A stretch of 64,000 nt of DNA. It comes from Linnemannia hyalina (lineage: Eukaryota; Mortierellomycota; Mortierellomycetes; Mortierellales; Mortierellaceae). Under the pieces are notes generated by a model. It searched no databases, was not told the DNA's origin, and saw only the letters and a list, made by a program, of their open reading frames with translations. Location: assembly GCA_019671135.1 (NCBI GenBank), contig JAHRHY010000004.1, positions 2,108,001 through 2,172,000 on the forward strand, written 5' to 3'. Positions 35,268 to 48,571 of this stretch are shown one piece after another. Within the stretch, counting starts at the first letter, position 1. The number at the start of each line of letters is the position of its first letter. Both the position numbers and the translations under genes were made by a program.

Positions 35268-37302
35268 ATGGCATTCGCTCTCGGCGTCGAAGACGCGAAT
35301 GGGTTTTATAAGTACTTAATCAATGTCATTGTCGTCACAGCATCTGTTGCCTGGCTGCTGCTCCTGTTCATCCGGTCGATCGACTCCAAAGTGTATCGCG
35401 AGTTCAAGCCATTCAGCATTGCCATGTCGCTCCAGCTCTTGTTTGTCAGCATTCGCAACTTGACCACTCTTTTGATTTCCTCTGTAAGTACAACGAGTGC
35501 GTTCAGTTTCTTTTCATGTTTTATTCAGAGATGGCCATCTTTTTTTCTTCGCCGCACCCGCTTTGTTTTTTTTGGTTGATGAACCCTCCATTTTCGCGCT
35601 AGAGTGTTGTTTTGGTGATGGTGCTCAGCCGATAAAAAGAGAGTTCAAGTGCTTCTCTAACTGACGATACATTGGCATGTTCCTATCATACAGCTATTTT
35701 CCACCCTTTCCTTACTATCGTGGTCTAAAGCGAGAGAGATTGAGAGGATGGAGGTCATTCACGATTCACGACGGAAAGGTTAAAAAAAAAAAAGGCCTAG
35801 TGAGCGACAGTGCGGAGAGTTTTACCTTTTCCTTTTGGAAATTGTGGGTCAAGGTTAAAAGGGACGCGGGTTTAGGCTTTGGTTGTTTGGCAAACAGGAA
35901 CCAACGCTGGAAGGGATCGGAATTTATTTGGTTTGACGGTTATCAATACGTCCACCTGCCTGGTCCGAGTGTTCTGTCTCTCTCTCCTTTTCCCACCCCA
36001 GTTATCCTCCGCTCATTCCGGTCGCCACCATCTCTTTTTTGTCTATATCTCTTTTCTCATTTTTTATCCGCTGTGGTTGATGGGTCCACTTGGACTCAAA
36101 ACAGCCTAAACTTTAGTGGTGACCTTGACTCTAACCCTTCCTCCCTTTCTTCCCTTTTCACACCCAACAAACAAAACAAAAAAAAACAATCAAAACTAAT
36201 AGGGTTTCCCTATCCAATGCCGATGGGTCGCAGTCGGAGGAATCATCATCTACCAAGGGTTCGCCATCTCGGCGGAATGCGCAATGTTGATCCGCTGTCG
36301 GTCCTTCACGCGATACCCCAATGCGGTCACATACATGACTATACCCACATGGATCGTCCGCTTCGCTCTCTGCATCTGGTTGGCAACAACCATGAAGGGC
36401 CAAGATAACGTAGCCGGCACCGCTTGTGACATTGTTATGGACCTGCAGATGTCGGCCATCATGCAGTACCTCAAGATCGCGACGGAGATTATCATTGTCG
36501 TCTTTTTCCTCGAGCGCGTTATTTCTCTGCATCGCAGCGAGAATAGTGTTCTTGCGGGTGATTCTCAGCACCACCATTGGCGTCGATTGGGGTTGATCAA
36601 TGCTGGGATCACCTTCTTGGTTGTTCTCTTTGAGATCCTTGTCGGCCAAATCACTGTCTACCTCACTGACTACCGTACGTTTCATTCCTCTTTATATTTA
36701 TATTGATTGATGTGTGTCATGTCAATGCAAGCCTTTTTATCTGATATTCGTTTGAATACTCACACTATCCTTTCATTTTTTTTTGTTTCAATTGTTCTTC
36801 CGACACAGTGTTCCTGACGTATAGTATGGTCAACTTGATCCAGGCAACCCTGTGTGTCTTCATTGTCGAAGACACGAGGAGCGTGTTTAAGGAGCGTGCC
36901 GCTGCCGCCCAAAACAACAGCGGCAGCAACAACACCAACTCGAACCAGGGCAGTGGTGGTGCTCCTCGCCACAGCACAATAAGCGGTCCAGTTGTCGTAT
37001 CATCGCGGTATGACGACCGAGGCGAGGACGTTGTCAGTTATGCGGATGCAATTGCTGCAGCCAAATCAGCGCGTCTCTCTCAAGACTCGCAGAAGCCATG
37101 GTCGCTTACAATGCGACCTCCCGGAGGTGATATGCATAGCCCCACACAGATTCATCATTCCTCGTATTATACGGATAGTACGGGGTCGCCGGATTCCATG
37201 AGGACGACGACGCAGCAGCGGTGGAGGGGTAGTGAGGCAGAGGATGAGATCCCGATGACGCGGACGACCAAGGCCTCCCAGGATGGTGGAGCCTACTATT
37301 GA
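35268..37302 (+). CDS. Orphan seven-transmembrane protein
   Basis: Exons 35268-35483, 36203-36674 and 36809-37302 give 393 residues; the first intron is 719 bases. Seven hydrophobic segments are readable: LINVIVVTASVAWLLLLFI (about 17-35), FSIAMSLQLLFVSIRNLTTL, WVAVGGIIIYQGFAISAECA, TIPTWIVRFALCIWLATTM, YLKIATEIIIVVFFLERVI, INAGITFLVVLFEILVGQI and LFLTYSMVNLIQATLCVFIV. The N-terminus is short (16 residues). After the last helix comes a hydrophilic tail of about 145 residues rich in Ser, Asn, Gln and Arg, presumably cytosolic. The topology is like a GPCR, but no receptor family motif (DRY, NPxxY, CFEM, carbohydrate-sensor) is seen, so I give no function. It may belong to a lineage-restricted fungal family. 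Confidence 0.8.
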
Positions 37303-37554
37303 TTACATGACCATACCTAGATACGACGTGCCCCATCCTCCATAAATTATTGTCTTGACGCGATTTAGTTTTGTGACGTTTTTCTCTGCCTTTTGTGACG
37401 CCTCCGCACTCTATGGCTGAAGTTCACTTCCTCAATCGTCGTTTTGTTCCTGACATTCTCTCCTCCTTTTCTTTTCTTTCGCATCAACTTACACCAACAC
37501 AACCTACACCAACACCAACAACCAGTCAACCAATCAAACAACAAATATTACAGC

Positions 37555-38646
37555 ATGGCTTTCCGCAAAATCGACATTGACGCTTTGGAGGAGGATGCGT
37601 TCGGCGAAGATGAGATTGATTTCCAGGAGATTGGCGAGTTGCGTCCTGTGGCCGACGTCGACGCCCAGGTCAACAGCCGTGCCCAGGAAGTCAGGTCCCT
37701 TCTCCAGCGGTACGTCGCCTACTTCTTTTATTCTCTTCCTTGCTTCTCAACTGTAGCGTTGTTTTTTTTTGTTGGCATGGATGAGAGAAGACGACGATGA
37801 CATCGCATGTTTCTCAAGTCAGGGAACGAAGCGAGAGATGAGAAAGTGAATGCACAAGACGATGAGTTGTTTTTCTAACGGTTTCCCTTTTTCTTTTGTT
37901 TTTTTGTTTTGTGTTCTTAATTAGTGGTAACACTTCAGGAGCTCTTTCGACATCACTCCAGAACCCTCCATACGGAGCTCCCTTCCATGCTGCCAAGGTG
38001 AGAGGAAGAACATGATCAACCTTTGTACATCAGACAGAACCACGGCACGACACAACACACGACACAACACACGACACAACTGGATTTTTTGACTTTGGAC
38101 ATTCTACTTGGATTGGACAGGATACAGCCGTGCCAAATCAATTGGGGGGGGGGGAGGGTGTTGTTGACGCCTCTGTCCTGACCACCGTTGCATCAGTGGC
38201 ACTCAACAGCCTCTCTACAGTGCAGCAAATCCAATTACTAACATACTCCACATTGCTCGAATTGTAATAATCAATATAGGCCAGGAACACGCAGACGGTG
38301 ATGGAGGTGTTGAACTCTATTAAGGTGTCGGATGTGCCCCAGTTGGTCAAGAGCTTGTCGCCCGAAGAGCAGGATGTGTTGATGAAGTATCTCTACGCAG
38401 GAATGGCTACCCCTGAGCAGAACAACTCTGGCCACCTCTTGGCCTGGCACGAGAAGGTACAAAGCACTTTATGGACTTTGATGTTTATGATATTTCTGGC
38501 TTGAGGTTAAAATGCAGTACCACGGATCAAGGAAGTTAACGATGAACATTTTTTTTTTTTTTGGTGATGGATACTTTTAATAGCTTACGGAGGTTGCTGG
38601 ACAGGGATGCATTGTCCGTGTTATCACTGACAGGAGAACCGTTTAA
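37555..38646 (+). CDS. ARPC5: Actin-related protein 2/3 complex subunit 5 (p16-ARC)
   Basis: Exons 37555-37709, 37925-37997, 38280-38456 and 38584-38646 give 155 residues, the usual size (about 150). It opens with the conserved FRKIDIDALEEDAFGEDEID, then a helix with EVRSLLQR and ALSTSLQNPPYGAPFHAAKARNTQTVMEVLNSIK (read across exon joins). It ends DVLMKYLYAGM and GHLLAWHEKLTEVAGQGCIVRVITDRRTV. This subunit bridges the Arp2/3 complex that nucleates branched actin at endocytic patches. The third exon uses an acceptor preceded by ATATAG. The second intron contains short tandem ACACAACACACG repeats and a run of G near 38143-38152, whose exact length may be a sequencing-sensitive point. Confidence 0.95.
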
Positions 38647-40870
38647 GCTAGAAGAGAATCAGGACACCACACCTATAGCGATACCTTGTTTTTTTTTGAA
38701 GAAATGAAGACCTACTAAAACGGCCTTTTGTCGATGCAGATGTCAACAGCAGCAGCAACATCAATAACGCGAAATGAGTGGTCAATTGATCTGGAGACAT
38801 GCCTCTAATTTTATTTGTTGTTGTTTCGCCGTGCAGTAATCACATTGGAAATATCCATGTTGATCTTTCGGAGATCTCAGTTCAGAAGAGGCGAAGAGGG
38901 GTGGATGAGTGTGTGGATATGATATGCGAAAGAGAGGAAGAACAAGGGGACAGAAAGGTGTTCATGATGCCAATGACGGAGGAAGGTTTTAGGGGACGTG
39001 TTCTTGAAAAGTGTTATGTGAGAAAATGACGAATGCAATGCACTGCGCCCTTTCCACAGACAGCAGCTTGTCGACTAGAGTTATGCGCTTGAATTTGATT
39101 GCCAATTCCCGTCCCTTCATTTTTCTGTTCCAGCAGGTTTAAGCAAAGGGTTGCGTGTATGTCCTGTCCCTTCTACTCCTCAGGCTGAAGAATGAACGCT
39201 TATTCTATTAACCCGAGTGCGTGCACTGTGCAGTCGTCGTCGGACTAAGGGATGTCTTTGACGTCTTGTTCGACACACCACTCGAGTGTTTGCTCGGTGA
39301 ATGAATGAAGAGTCGAGTGTTCCTTGATCGATCATTCTTCATTGCCTTCATCGAACATACCCTTCTTCTACTCTTTTCCCATTCACATCCACATCCACTC
39401 CACTGATCTCTTTCTTTTCTCATTATTTGCTCTTTCCTTTTTCTGTTGCTTCCTTTTACTCCTCCTACTCCTATCTTACCCTGTTTGCCTCGACAACCTC
39501 TCGCCCTCCCCTTACAACTAATATTTCCATTTCCCTGTCGTCCACCGTTGGCTTTCTTTGCTATTATTCCCCCTTCCTTGTCTCCTCTCCTTCACCTTCG
39601 CCTTCCCTTCGCCGTCCCTACGCCACTGGCTGTTATACAATTGCAACAAAACAGCCCTCTTTACCTTCGTCATAACTAGCAGTCGCCCCTTTCGACTCTT
39701 GAACCACCTTCTCTTTCACCTTTACGTCGCTAACACTCACCACTAATACCATCAACAAGCACTACCAACAAATACGCAACCAGCCAGCGTCGCCCTGTAT
39801 TCCTGAAGCCTAGTCACCTTTTCTCGTCCCGTTCATTCATTCATTCGCTCCTCCATCCACCCGCCACCAAACATAAAATTGGAACAGTATGATCTGTACA
39901 AGGTAATGCATCACTTTGAAGAAGACGAAATGGCGGCTTTAGAATGGGAAAAAGTCCTGGAAGAAGGAAGGAAGGAGAGGGGCGTGAAAACGTGGAGAAG
40001 AAGAAACGCAAGAAGAAGGCTACGAGTGGTGGCGTTGGTTCGTGCCTCGTTTTTGTTGGCCCCGGTAGTCAGTTCTACAAAGGTTGTGTTCTCGAAACAA
40101 ACAAACAAAAAAAAAAAAAAAACGACAGTTTGGGTGTCTGTCCCTTTGTTCCTGAAAACTCAAAACATAAAAAAGGCGAATCTTTTTTTTTTTTTGTCCA
40201 GGTCAAATGGGGTAGAATGAAGAAAAAGGCGATCGCGTTTTTTCTTTGTCATGAGTAATTCGGTAAGGTGAACAATGGTTCAAAGAAGTGGTTGCACAGG
40301 AACTATAGCGCTTTTTTTCTCCACCCCGTGTGGTATGTGAGGTGGTTCAGGAGGGAGAGAAGAAGCTACGGGCGCATAGGAAAAAGGGAAAAAAAAGGCG
40401 CATGAGTGGGATGAGAAGCGGGCGCTACGAGTGGTAAATAGGAGGAGGAGGAGGAGGAGGTTGTGGTGGTGGAGCGTGGTTGACTTGCTGACTGATTGTT
40501 TTGGCGTTCTTTTGTGTTTGAGTTTGTGGGTTGAGATGGAAAAGTGGAAGTGCAAGTCGTGTGCAACAAACAAAGCAAAAACAAAAGGTGAGCAAAAAGG
40601 AGGAACAGATACGAACTGAGGAAAGATGCATAGGAATGAGGATGAGGGGTTGTGCTTTGGTCGTTTTCGTGTTTTTGTGGCTGTAGCGTTTACTCTTCTC
40701 TTTATGAGATTGTGGAGTGATGGAGAACGAAAGAGTGATGAAGTGATGAGCAGAGAGAGAGAGAGAGGGTGGTGAATGAGTGAACGAAGGTGGTGTAGAT
40801 GAGCGAGGGGGAAGAGTGAGAGAGAGAAAGAAGAGGCATATGACATTAAGGCCAGAGGAGTAAAAAAACA

Positions 40871-40873
<3 letters not shown>

Positions 40874-40926
<53 letters not shown>
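40874..40926. repeat. (TG)n microsatellite, about 26 units
   Basis: The longest perfect dinucleotide run in the window. Confidence 0.95.
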
Positions 40927-40927
<1 letters not shown>

Positions 40928-41486
40928 GGGCGTTCACTGTCGACGATTGAACCTTGTCGTTCTAAAATGAATTGCATCCAGTAGAAGGGACAGGACCGGC
41001 ATGTTCGCTTCTTTCCACCAAAAACAATGCCCCGTGCAGCAGATGGAGAAGTAGAACATGGATGTCTGTTTCTTGTCTGTGTGTCTGTGTCTGTCTAAAG
41101 CTGACAGGCAGTGGCCATCATCACGACTGTGTGTCTCTCTCTCCCACACTTCACCATGCCACACCATTTGCATTCTTCATCTCTCCCCTCCCCTATCTGA
41201 GCACTGTGTACACTCTTGTCTCTATTCTTCTTCAGCACATGCACACACCCAACATACATGAAAGAGACATTTGCATTAAGCGAGAATCAGCAGTAAAGAA
41301 GAAAGAAGGGCTCTCATGTGTATCCATCCACCCATCCAACAGCAGAAGACATTCAACAACAATTAGCGTCTCTCGCTTCGGGTCTCTCTCCTCCTCCCTC
41401 CTCCACACACACCACACCCCTCACCACTCGCTCGATCATCACAAGCGCTTTCGCAAATTGTCACACCCTCTTTATCTGTATCCCTT

Positions 41487-41520
41487 CCTTCTTCTTCTTC
41501 TTCTTCTTCTTCTTCTTCTT
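41487..41520. repeat. (TTC)n microsatellite
   Basis: About eleven tandem TTC units within a pyrimidine-rich region upstream of EFR3. Confidence 0.9.
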
Positions 41521-41845
41521 TACACCCTTTTGTCTTCCTTCCTCTTCCCTTTTTTTCTTTTCTTCTTTGTCAGCTCCGAGCTCTTTCCCTCTATTCCCAT
41601 CCCTTCCTCTCCCTCTCCTTCCTCTCCTTCCTCTCCTTCCTTACTCGCTCCACTCCACCCCTCTGCTGTCGCTGTGCCAATAATAGCACACTCTCAATTC
41701 ATATTATTACCTATTCTTTTTTTGTTGCTCAGGGACATTCACCTCTCTTCCCTTGCACCGACCATCCAGCCCAACTCAACCAACCAAAACTAATCCCTTC
41801 ATCCACTCCAATCCCCATTCTCTCTCTTTCCACTCAACCGCTGCA

Positions 41846-44800
41846 ATGTCATCAACCACTTCCTCCTCTGTTACGACCCCTCCCTCGACCCGCGCCCGCT
41901 CTCGCTCTCGTGCTGACTCCGTCTCCGCACCCGCCAACGGTCTCGCGCCTTCTTCGCCCGCTCCTCCTGTCCCCGCACCCAACGCAACTCACTCCTCCTT
42001 CATCCCCACCAGGTACATCAAGCATGCCAGCCTCATCAACAACTGTTACCCATCTCGCCCAGACGAAAAGGGACCAAAGTCCAGTGATCTCTCCTACCTC
42101 GTCTTCTACGCTACCTCCAAGCCTGCAAAGTTGACCAAAGTCGGCAACTTTATTGAGCGAAGAGTCGTCCGTGACCACCGCAAGAAGCGTCTCTCGTAAG
42201 TTCATCTTTTTCCTTTTCACGCAACATGTACGTCAATAGTAAAAGAAAACAAGGGCTATGCATGCTCAACGTGTACCTCTCTCTCCTGCTCTTTATTTTC
42301 CCAGGGACGTTCACTGCTCGTTGGAGATCATCAAGTCGCTTCTTCAGTCGAGCAAGGCACATTTGAACATCTTTTCCAAGAACGTTGTCAGCATCCTCGA
42401 CGCTCTTCTGGTTGACCTCTCGGACCTGGATGTTGTCCGCCACTGCCAAAACGTCTTCACCGTCTTCTGCAGCGCTCACGATGGATCAACCCTCGGTGTC
42501 GACAGCGACTTCAGAACACTCTATGACCGTGTTGTCGCCCGCTTCGCTTCGATCGCCATCCTCAAGGGGGAGAGCAGCAATCGGTAGGTGTCCTCACTTC
42601 AACGGCACATGGGACACAATGACACGGGCAGAGCATACATATATGACCATTTGTACTTTTTTACCAGTATCACCACATGGAGCAGACATGGACAGCAATT
42701 CAGCGGCCCTGTTTTTTCTAATTGTGTACATGAACACAAAGCATATGTCAATGGCATGGGAATGGCAGCAAGTAGAGGAAAAAAAAAAAAAGAATCGCCC
42801 GCTTGCTCACTTGTGATAGTTTGACAATCTTTCGGGCAAAGAACAATTATCGATAGAGTTGAACATTGTGGCTCACCTTGCTTCTTTATTTTTCGTTCGA
42901 TTTCGCCCCACATTTTTTTATGTTTTGTCCTCTTAGCTTCAGGATGATTGGCCTGAGAGCATTGGAGGGCGTCGTCTCTTCCGAGGCCCTGTATGCCTGC
43001 GATCACAAGGCCCAGCTGAACCTGGTCCTGCCCGCCATCCTCGACTGCCTCATCGACTCCAAGAACGGCGTCCAGATCGCATTGAACAGCGCCCCCGACT
43101 CCTCTGTTGACCATGACCAGTTAATCCGTCGATCTGTCTCGATCCATGTCGCCGTCCACCCTGACAACGTTGTGTCGGACGATGATGTGACCGCCGAGGC
43201 CGTTCGCTGTCTTCGTGCCCTCTTCAAGGCCCCCAACGGCAGCAATGTCAAGCTCGCTCTCGGACCCACCTTTACATACCTGGACGAGCACAGCCGTTGG
43301 TGGCCCTCGACCTTTGGCGTCGGAATCATCAAAGCCATCGTCATCTCCATCATGCCCCAATACCGCTACATGGTCGTCAATGAGTTGACTGCTCGCATCG
43401 ACGGCGTCGACTCGACCACCCCCGACCTCACTCTTCGCCTCCAGAAGAAGGCCACACTGATCGCTGCCCTGGAGACCATTCTTGTGTCGTCCATTTCATT
43501 GATCGGAATACCTGTTCTCGAGGTCCTCCACTCGTTGTTGGTTAGTCTGACAAAGTCCATGTCGGGTTCTTCCTCTTTGACCAAGGAGGGCGAGGCCAGC
43601 CAATTGTTATCACTGGAGGCTGTCATCCAGGATGGATTGATTAAGAGCGTTGGTAAGTTTTTTTTTGTTTATCTTTCCTTCTTGCATTTACGGATCAAAA
43701 CGCGAAACGACGAACATTCAAATTAATAACTCCTATTTATTATCTTTCAATATGTGTAGGCGGCCTTGCTACTCACATCTACTACTCCAACCAGGTCCCT
43801 CACATCATCTCGCACATCACTGGTAAGCTCTCCTTCAAGCTTGGAGCCACTCCCAGGCCTGCAACCATCGAGGATGTTCCCACCGTTGAGTACCGCGAGA
43901 CATTGTTGAAGTGTCTCCAGGCCGTCATCAAGACCAGCAAGAACAATGGACGTCAGGAAGCCAGCTTCCACGCTGCCGAGATTTCGTCCGACCTTCTCAC
44001 CCCTTGCCTCGGACTTTTGTTGGATGAGAATGTCGAGATCAGAACCTCCTTTGCTCAGGTCCTAGTCACCTTCTTGGTCGCCGAGGACGAAAACCTCCAC
44101 GCAAGCGCTGGATCGCAGATCATGACCTCGCCTATTCCATCTACCTCGGGCGACCTCTACTTCCGCGCTGCTGCTCATCAGACCTTGCATGCCTATGCCA
44201 GCTCCTCCTCGTTGACCCCCAAGGACTTGGTCGCCATTTATGGAATGCTCAAGGCACTCTTTGCCCACTTCCAAGACGACGAGTTCATCAGGGTCGTTCC
44301 CATGTTATTTTCCCTTCAGGATGCCTGTCTCCAGGCTCCCTCAGAGGCCGAGAACCAGGATGGCCTTATGGTGACCCGCAAGCGTGCTGTTGCAGCTGTC
44401 ATTGTCACCTACTTCCAGATGGCTGTCGAGACCTATGGTATGGCTGAGCCCCGGGAGTACCTCGAGAACATCAAGACCTCCCGTGAGCAAGAGTCACAGT
44501 GGGTCCCCATCCACTATGCGACCATTGAGGAGTCCCTTGCCCAGACCGCTGAGGCCACGTGGGAGACCCCCTCGGAGCCTCTGAGCCCCGTGTTGACTCA
44601 CCCTCTTGCACGTGAGCATTTGGTGACTCTCTTGACGACTGTCTCGGATCGTTTCCGTGCTGGAGCCGACCGGTTCGGACTCATCTACAACCCTGAGAGC
44701 CAGTCGGCGCTCATGGCCACCAACGGCAACCGCGATTTTGGTAGCGGTGTGTTCTTATCGACCAGCACTTTGAACGGTGCCCCTGGTTCGTTGTTGGGCC

Positions 44801-45279
44801 ACAAGGTGGAGCGCAGCATGGATAGCCGGATTCGTATCTCGCGTCACCTCGAGGACTGGGCTTTGCCCAAGATCTTCCCCCAGGCCTCTACCTCTTCAAG
44901 TGATCTGTCGATAACCGAGGAGATGTCAGAGTCGATTACGACACGCGATGGCAGTCTTTCTGGAGGAGTGCTGACGTTGAACGGAAGCAGCATGACGCTT
45001 AAGAAGATTGGAGTGGATAACCTGAAGGCAGCGTTGGTTGCTGCTCATCAGGCAGCGGACGCATCGATTGGTGGAGCGGCGGGACAGAAGGTGTATCCTC
45101 TTTCGATCCATACACAGACACTCCGCAGGCAGCATGGAGCATCAGCATCGATGATGTCGACGACCTCGAACCTGGCCTCGTCTCGCCCAGATTTGGCCGA
45201 TCTTTTGAACACTATTCAGGTCAACGGGGTGTCGATTTCGAGTGGATCCCGCCTGTCGTTGGTTGTTCCCCCCTATTGA
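41846..45279 (+). CDS. EFR3: EFR3-like plasma-membrane protein (PI4-kinase anchoring)
   Basis: Exons 41846-42195, 42305-42583, 42937-43652 and 43760-45279 give 954 residues. After a Ser/Pro/Thr-rich lead of about 50 residues comes the conserved N-terminal block with HASLINNCYPSR and DLSYLVFYATSKPAKLTKVG, then VGNFIERRVVRDHRKKRLS, a basic patch suited to membrane phospholipids. The body is a long helical HEAT/ARM-like solenoid (for example DLDVVRHCQNVFTVFCSAHDG, AEAVRCLRALFKAPNG, LLKCLQAVIKTS). The C-terminal third is Ser/Thr-rich and less ordered. In the family, Efr3 holds the Stt4/PI4KA-Ypp1 complex at the plasma membrane to supply PI4P; that role is inferred here. Length matches fungal Efr3. 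Confidence 0.92.
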
Positions 45280-48200
45280 TTCTATTAGTTGACCCCCCCT
45301 TTTTTGTCATTTCCGTGTAGAGCCTTTCAATACCATTTGCACACTATTCCATATCCTCTTCCTTTATGTCGCATGGTCCTCTTCTTTTCCTCTTTTTTTT
45401 TTTACCTTGCGCATTGGACGCAGGGAGATTAGCAATGAACACCAATCAATAGCAATGCAAAACAAGTTAGGCACCAAAAAGCAAAGTAATAATATCGTCG
45501 ATGAATAATAAAAACCGTAGGGGCGATGTGCCTCTACTTATACCATTTTCATTTGAAGCTTATGAAACTATCGTCGATCGCCATTGAATACTGTATCGAT
45601 GAATAGGATATGAATGTTGTTGCAGCACAGCAGAAAAAACAGAGGTGAGAACTGAAAACGTCTTGTCCCGGGTGGTATATACATCGACTGATTTTGATTG
45701 ATTCGATTCGACGCCCCCGAGTCACTAATGAATAAAAAAAATAATAATAAATGGAGAGGGCTGATTGGCTGGTGATTCCGTCAATTGAAATCATGAGTTG
45801 TCTCCTTTTTTTTTATTATTATTTTTTCTTGGCTTGCACTTGAACTTGCGCTATTTTATTTTTCTTTATGTTGCCAAGTCACTCTTTACTCTTGCACTTT
45901 CTTTTTCCTTTCTTTCTCTTTCTTTTACTTTACTCCAACTCACTCGCTCACTCAATCCTCCCTTCTTTTCTCTTCACTCACTTCACAGTTCAAGAAGACC
46001 CTTTGTTCCCAATTGAATACTCGGCAGAAAAAAGGTAAACGAACATGATAGACCCACACTGAGATGATATACTCATCGATTCACTCTCTAACACACACAT
46101 ACACACACACGCACACACACACACACAGAGATCATCGAAGGTCGTCCTCCTTCTTCCTCACTCCTCACCCTACTCTACTACTCTATTCTATCCTTTACAC
46201 AATCCGCACTCCTCCCTCCTCCTCTCTTTACAAACAAAAACAACAACAAAGTATACAATTCTCTCACACACAACAACAACATACACACACACACACACAC
46301 ACACACAGAGCACTCGCACATCATATTCAAACAAACAAGCCCTTATTATTCTTTTTTTTATACAATACTCTCCTCACAACAACTACCGTGCCTACCATAA
46401 CACCAACAGCTACAACGGCAACAGGGAATAACACTCTACCTGGTGGCTCCTACTCCCTCACCTCCCCCTCCCCCTCCTTCCCTTCCCTCCGCCTCATTCT
46501 CACCCACCCATCTAAAACAACAACAGCAACAATAACAAAACAGTGAGACCATATAAAAAGGGAATTAACAATCCCTTTTGGTTCATCACTCAAGTGGGAG
46601 CGCTCCACCTTCCAGAAAACGTAATGGAAATACACCGTCCTCCTCTGCACTGGGTACATGTCAAGAGTGGTGTTGTCTGCTGCGTATGTGTGTGCTGTAT
46701 GTGTGAATACGACGAGCCGAGAGACAAAGTGGACTAGCACGCAGACCTGGCCGTCGCTTTCCTTGCCTTCTTGTTCTATTACAAGACATGGTCGACTCTT
46801 GTTCTTCTTCGCTCTCTCTCCTTGTCTCATCACTATCCTCCACACGTTTGACTCCCTTCCTCACATCCTTAAGACACTCATACACAACGGCGGCCCTGCA
46901 CATTATCTTTTATTTTATTTGGGAAAAAGGGTCAACTGAGACGGAAGCATCTTTGTTTTGAAGGGGGCCCCACCAGTAAGGTCACTGACCCTGCTGCAAA
47001 AAAAAGAAGCGTGTGACAATACTCTTTGTTGTCGACACATTTTATTGTCGTTCAATAACAACCGGCCTACTAACCGACTTTAATGGGATGTGTTACTTGT
47101 TGAACGTATCACTTGCTTGCCTTGCTTCCTTTTTACCTCCTCTGCTCCCTTCGTCACCGTTTGTCTCTCCTGACTCCTTGCCTTGTTTTTCTCATTGTTT
47201 CTTTTTATAAACATTTGCTTTTGCGCCAACCGAGCTTTTTTATTCTTTTTTTTTCTTTGGCTGAGCGAACATCGTTCATCCGAAAGCCCTCCCCTTTTTT
47301 TGTTCTTTTATTGCTCTTCCATTTTTTTCTTGTTTGTTTTCGGACTTGGACTAGTCGCACTTTCCTTCGTTTTTATGTGATCTTCTTCCTCCCCCCTGTT
47401 GTTGTGTGTTGGTGTCGTTGTTGTCTTCTGGAGCAAGAGTGCGGACTGAAGGAAAGAGTGATAGAAAAGTTTGTTCAAATGTTGCTGCTGAACAAAAGAA
47501 AAAGAAAAAATGTCGGTGAATGAACATTTGAAGGAATTGAATAGGAGGATGAGTTTCAATTCTGCTTTAGCGGTCACACACCGACGCCGTGTTCTCTGTA
47601 TCCCACTCCGGTCGGGCGCCACTCGCTTGCTTGCCGCTCCTTCTCTCTCTCTCCCTTCACCCTGGTCGCCCTCGCTCACTTCCTTCACGCCGACCCTACC
47701 CTGTCTCCTACTCTCCTCTCCTCTTCAGCACACTGTCGCCCATTGCATCTGTCTTCCTAACACAACACAACCATTCGTCCATCGCTGTCTTGGCCATTTT
47801 TTGCTCAATAGAGTGACAGAGACAGAGAAAGAGCCGTCTGACCGAAAAGGATCTCGCTCAACACATAAAGGAAGAATAAAACAAAAGAACAGGTACTGGA
47901 AGTCAATACATCAAAGTAATCATCTCAACAACAGCACTCGGGAAAGCGACAATCACTTTTTTTTATTTTTATTTTTAGTTCACATTCTTCGCGGCATGGT
48001 CTTGGTTCAGCAGCAGCAAACTGCAGACGTCACCCTTTTTCTTTTGATTGATTTCTCGACTCGTCTTTCGACAGCCATCAATAACGCCGGATGATGAGGG
48101 TGGGCGCGATGAGTTTTTTGCCTGTTGTTATTTTCTCATGGTTGACATTATGTGTTGAGGACAGTAGAGCGGAATTGATCTCTAGACACACCTCGTTTCA

Positions 48201-48571
48201 GCGAGAGAGTATCCAGATTGTCGGTCGATTGTATTGCTCTGGAGGTGTTTTTAGCATCAGTGTCTCCTTTTTTTCTTTTTCTTTACACTCTCTGTTCTTG
48301 TCGTTTTCGCTTCCTTTTCTTTTTCAAACTATCGACACGTGCTTTATTACATTTTGGGGATTCGACGTTTGTTGTTACAATGCAAAAGATCGTATTCAAA
48401 AGAAAAACAAAGAACTGACGCGTATTATTTTCATGTTTGTTTTGTTTTACAATAGCGTCTCTATACACTTGGAAAGCGAGCCTATAACACCCTCTCTCTC
48501 ACCTCGCCTCGCGACAACTACTGCGACGCGACTAGCGACGAGTGACCAAAGGAACGAATCATCTCCTAAGA
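45280..48571. other. Gene-free spacer upstream of the HMG-box gene
   Basis: 3.3 kb of CT- and CA-rich DNA with (CA)n tracts near 46083-46128 and 46286-46309. A TATAAAAA motif occurs at 46552-46559, about 2 kb upstream of the next start codon; if used, the HMG gene would have a very long leader. No coding or RNA gene is supported. Confidence 0.5.

Larger units (their letters stand above)
38647..41845. other. Gene-free spacer upstream of EFR3
   Basis: 3.2 kb with long CT/GA-rich tracts, a (TG)n run of about 26 units at about 40874-40926 and a (TTC)n run at about 41487-41520. Open frames here are low-complexity and have no domain or spliced continuation. The EFR3 promoter and leader should lie at the right end. 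Confidence 0.55.

Noticed and set aside
40874..40926. Regular repeat considered as CRISPR-like or satellite array
   Set aside because: It is a plain TG microsatellite; no spacer-repeat structure exists anywhere in the window.
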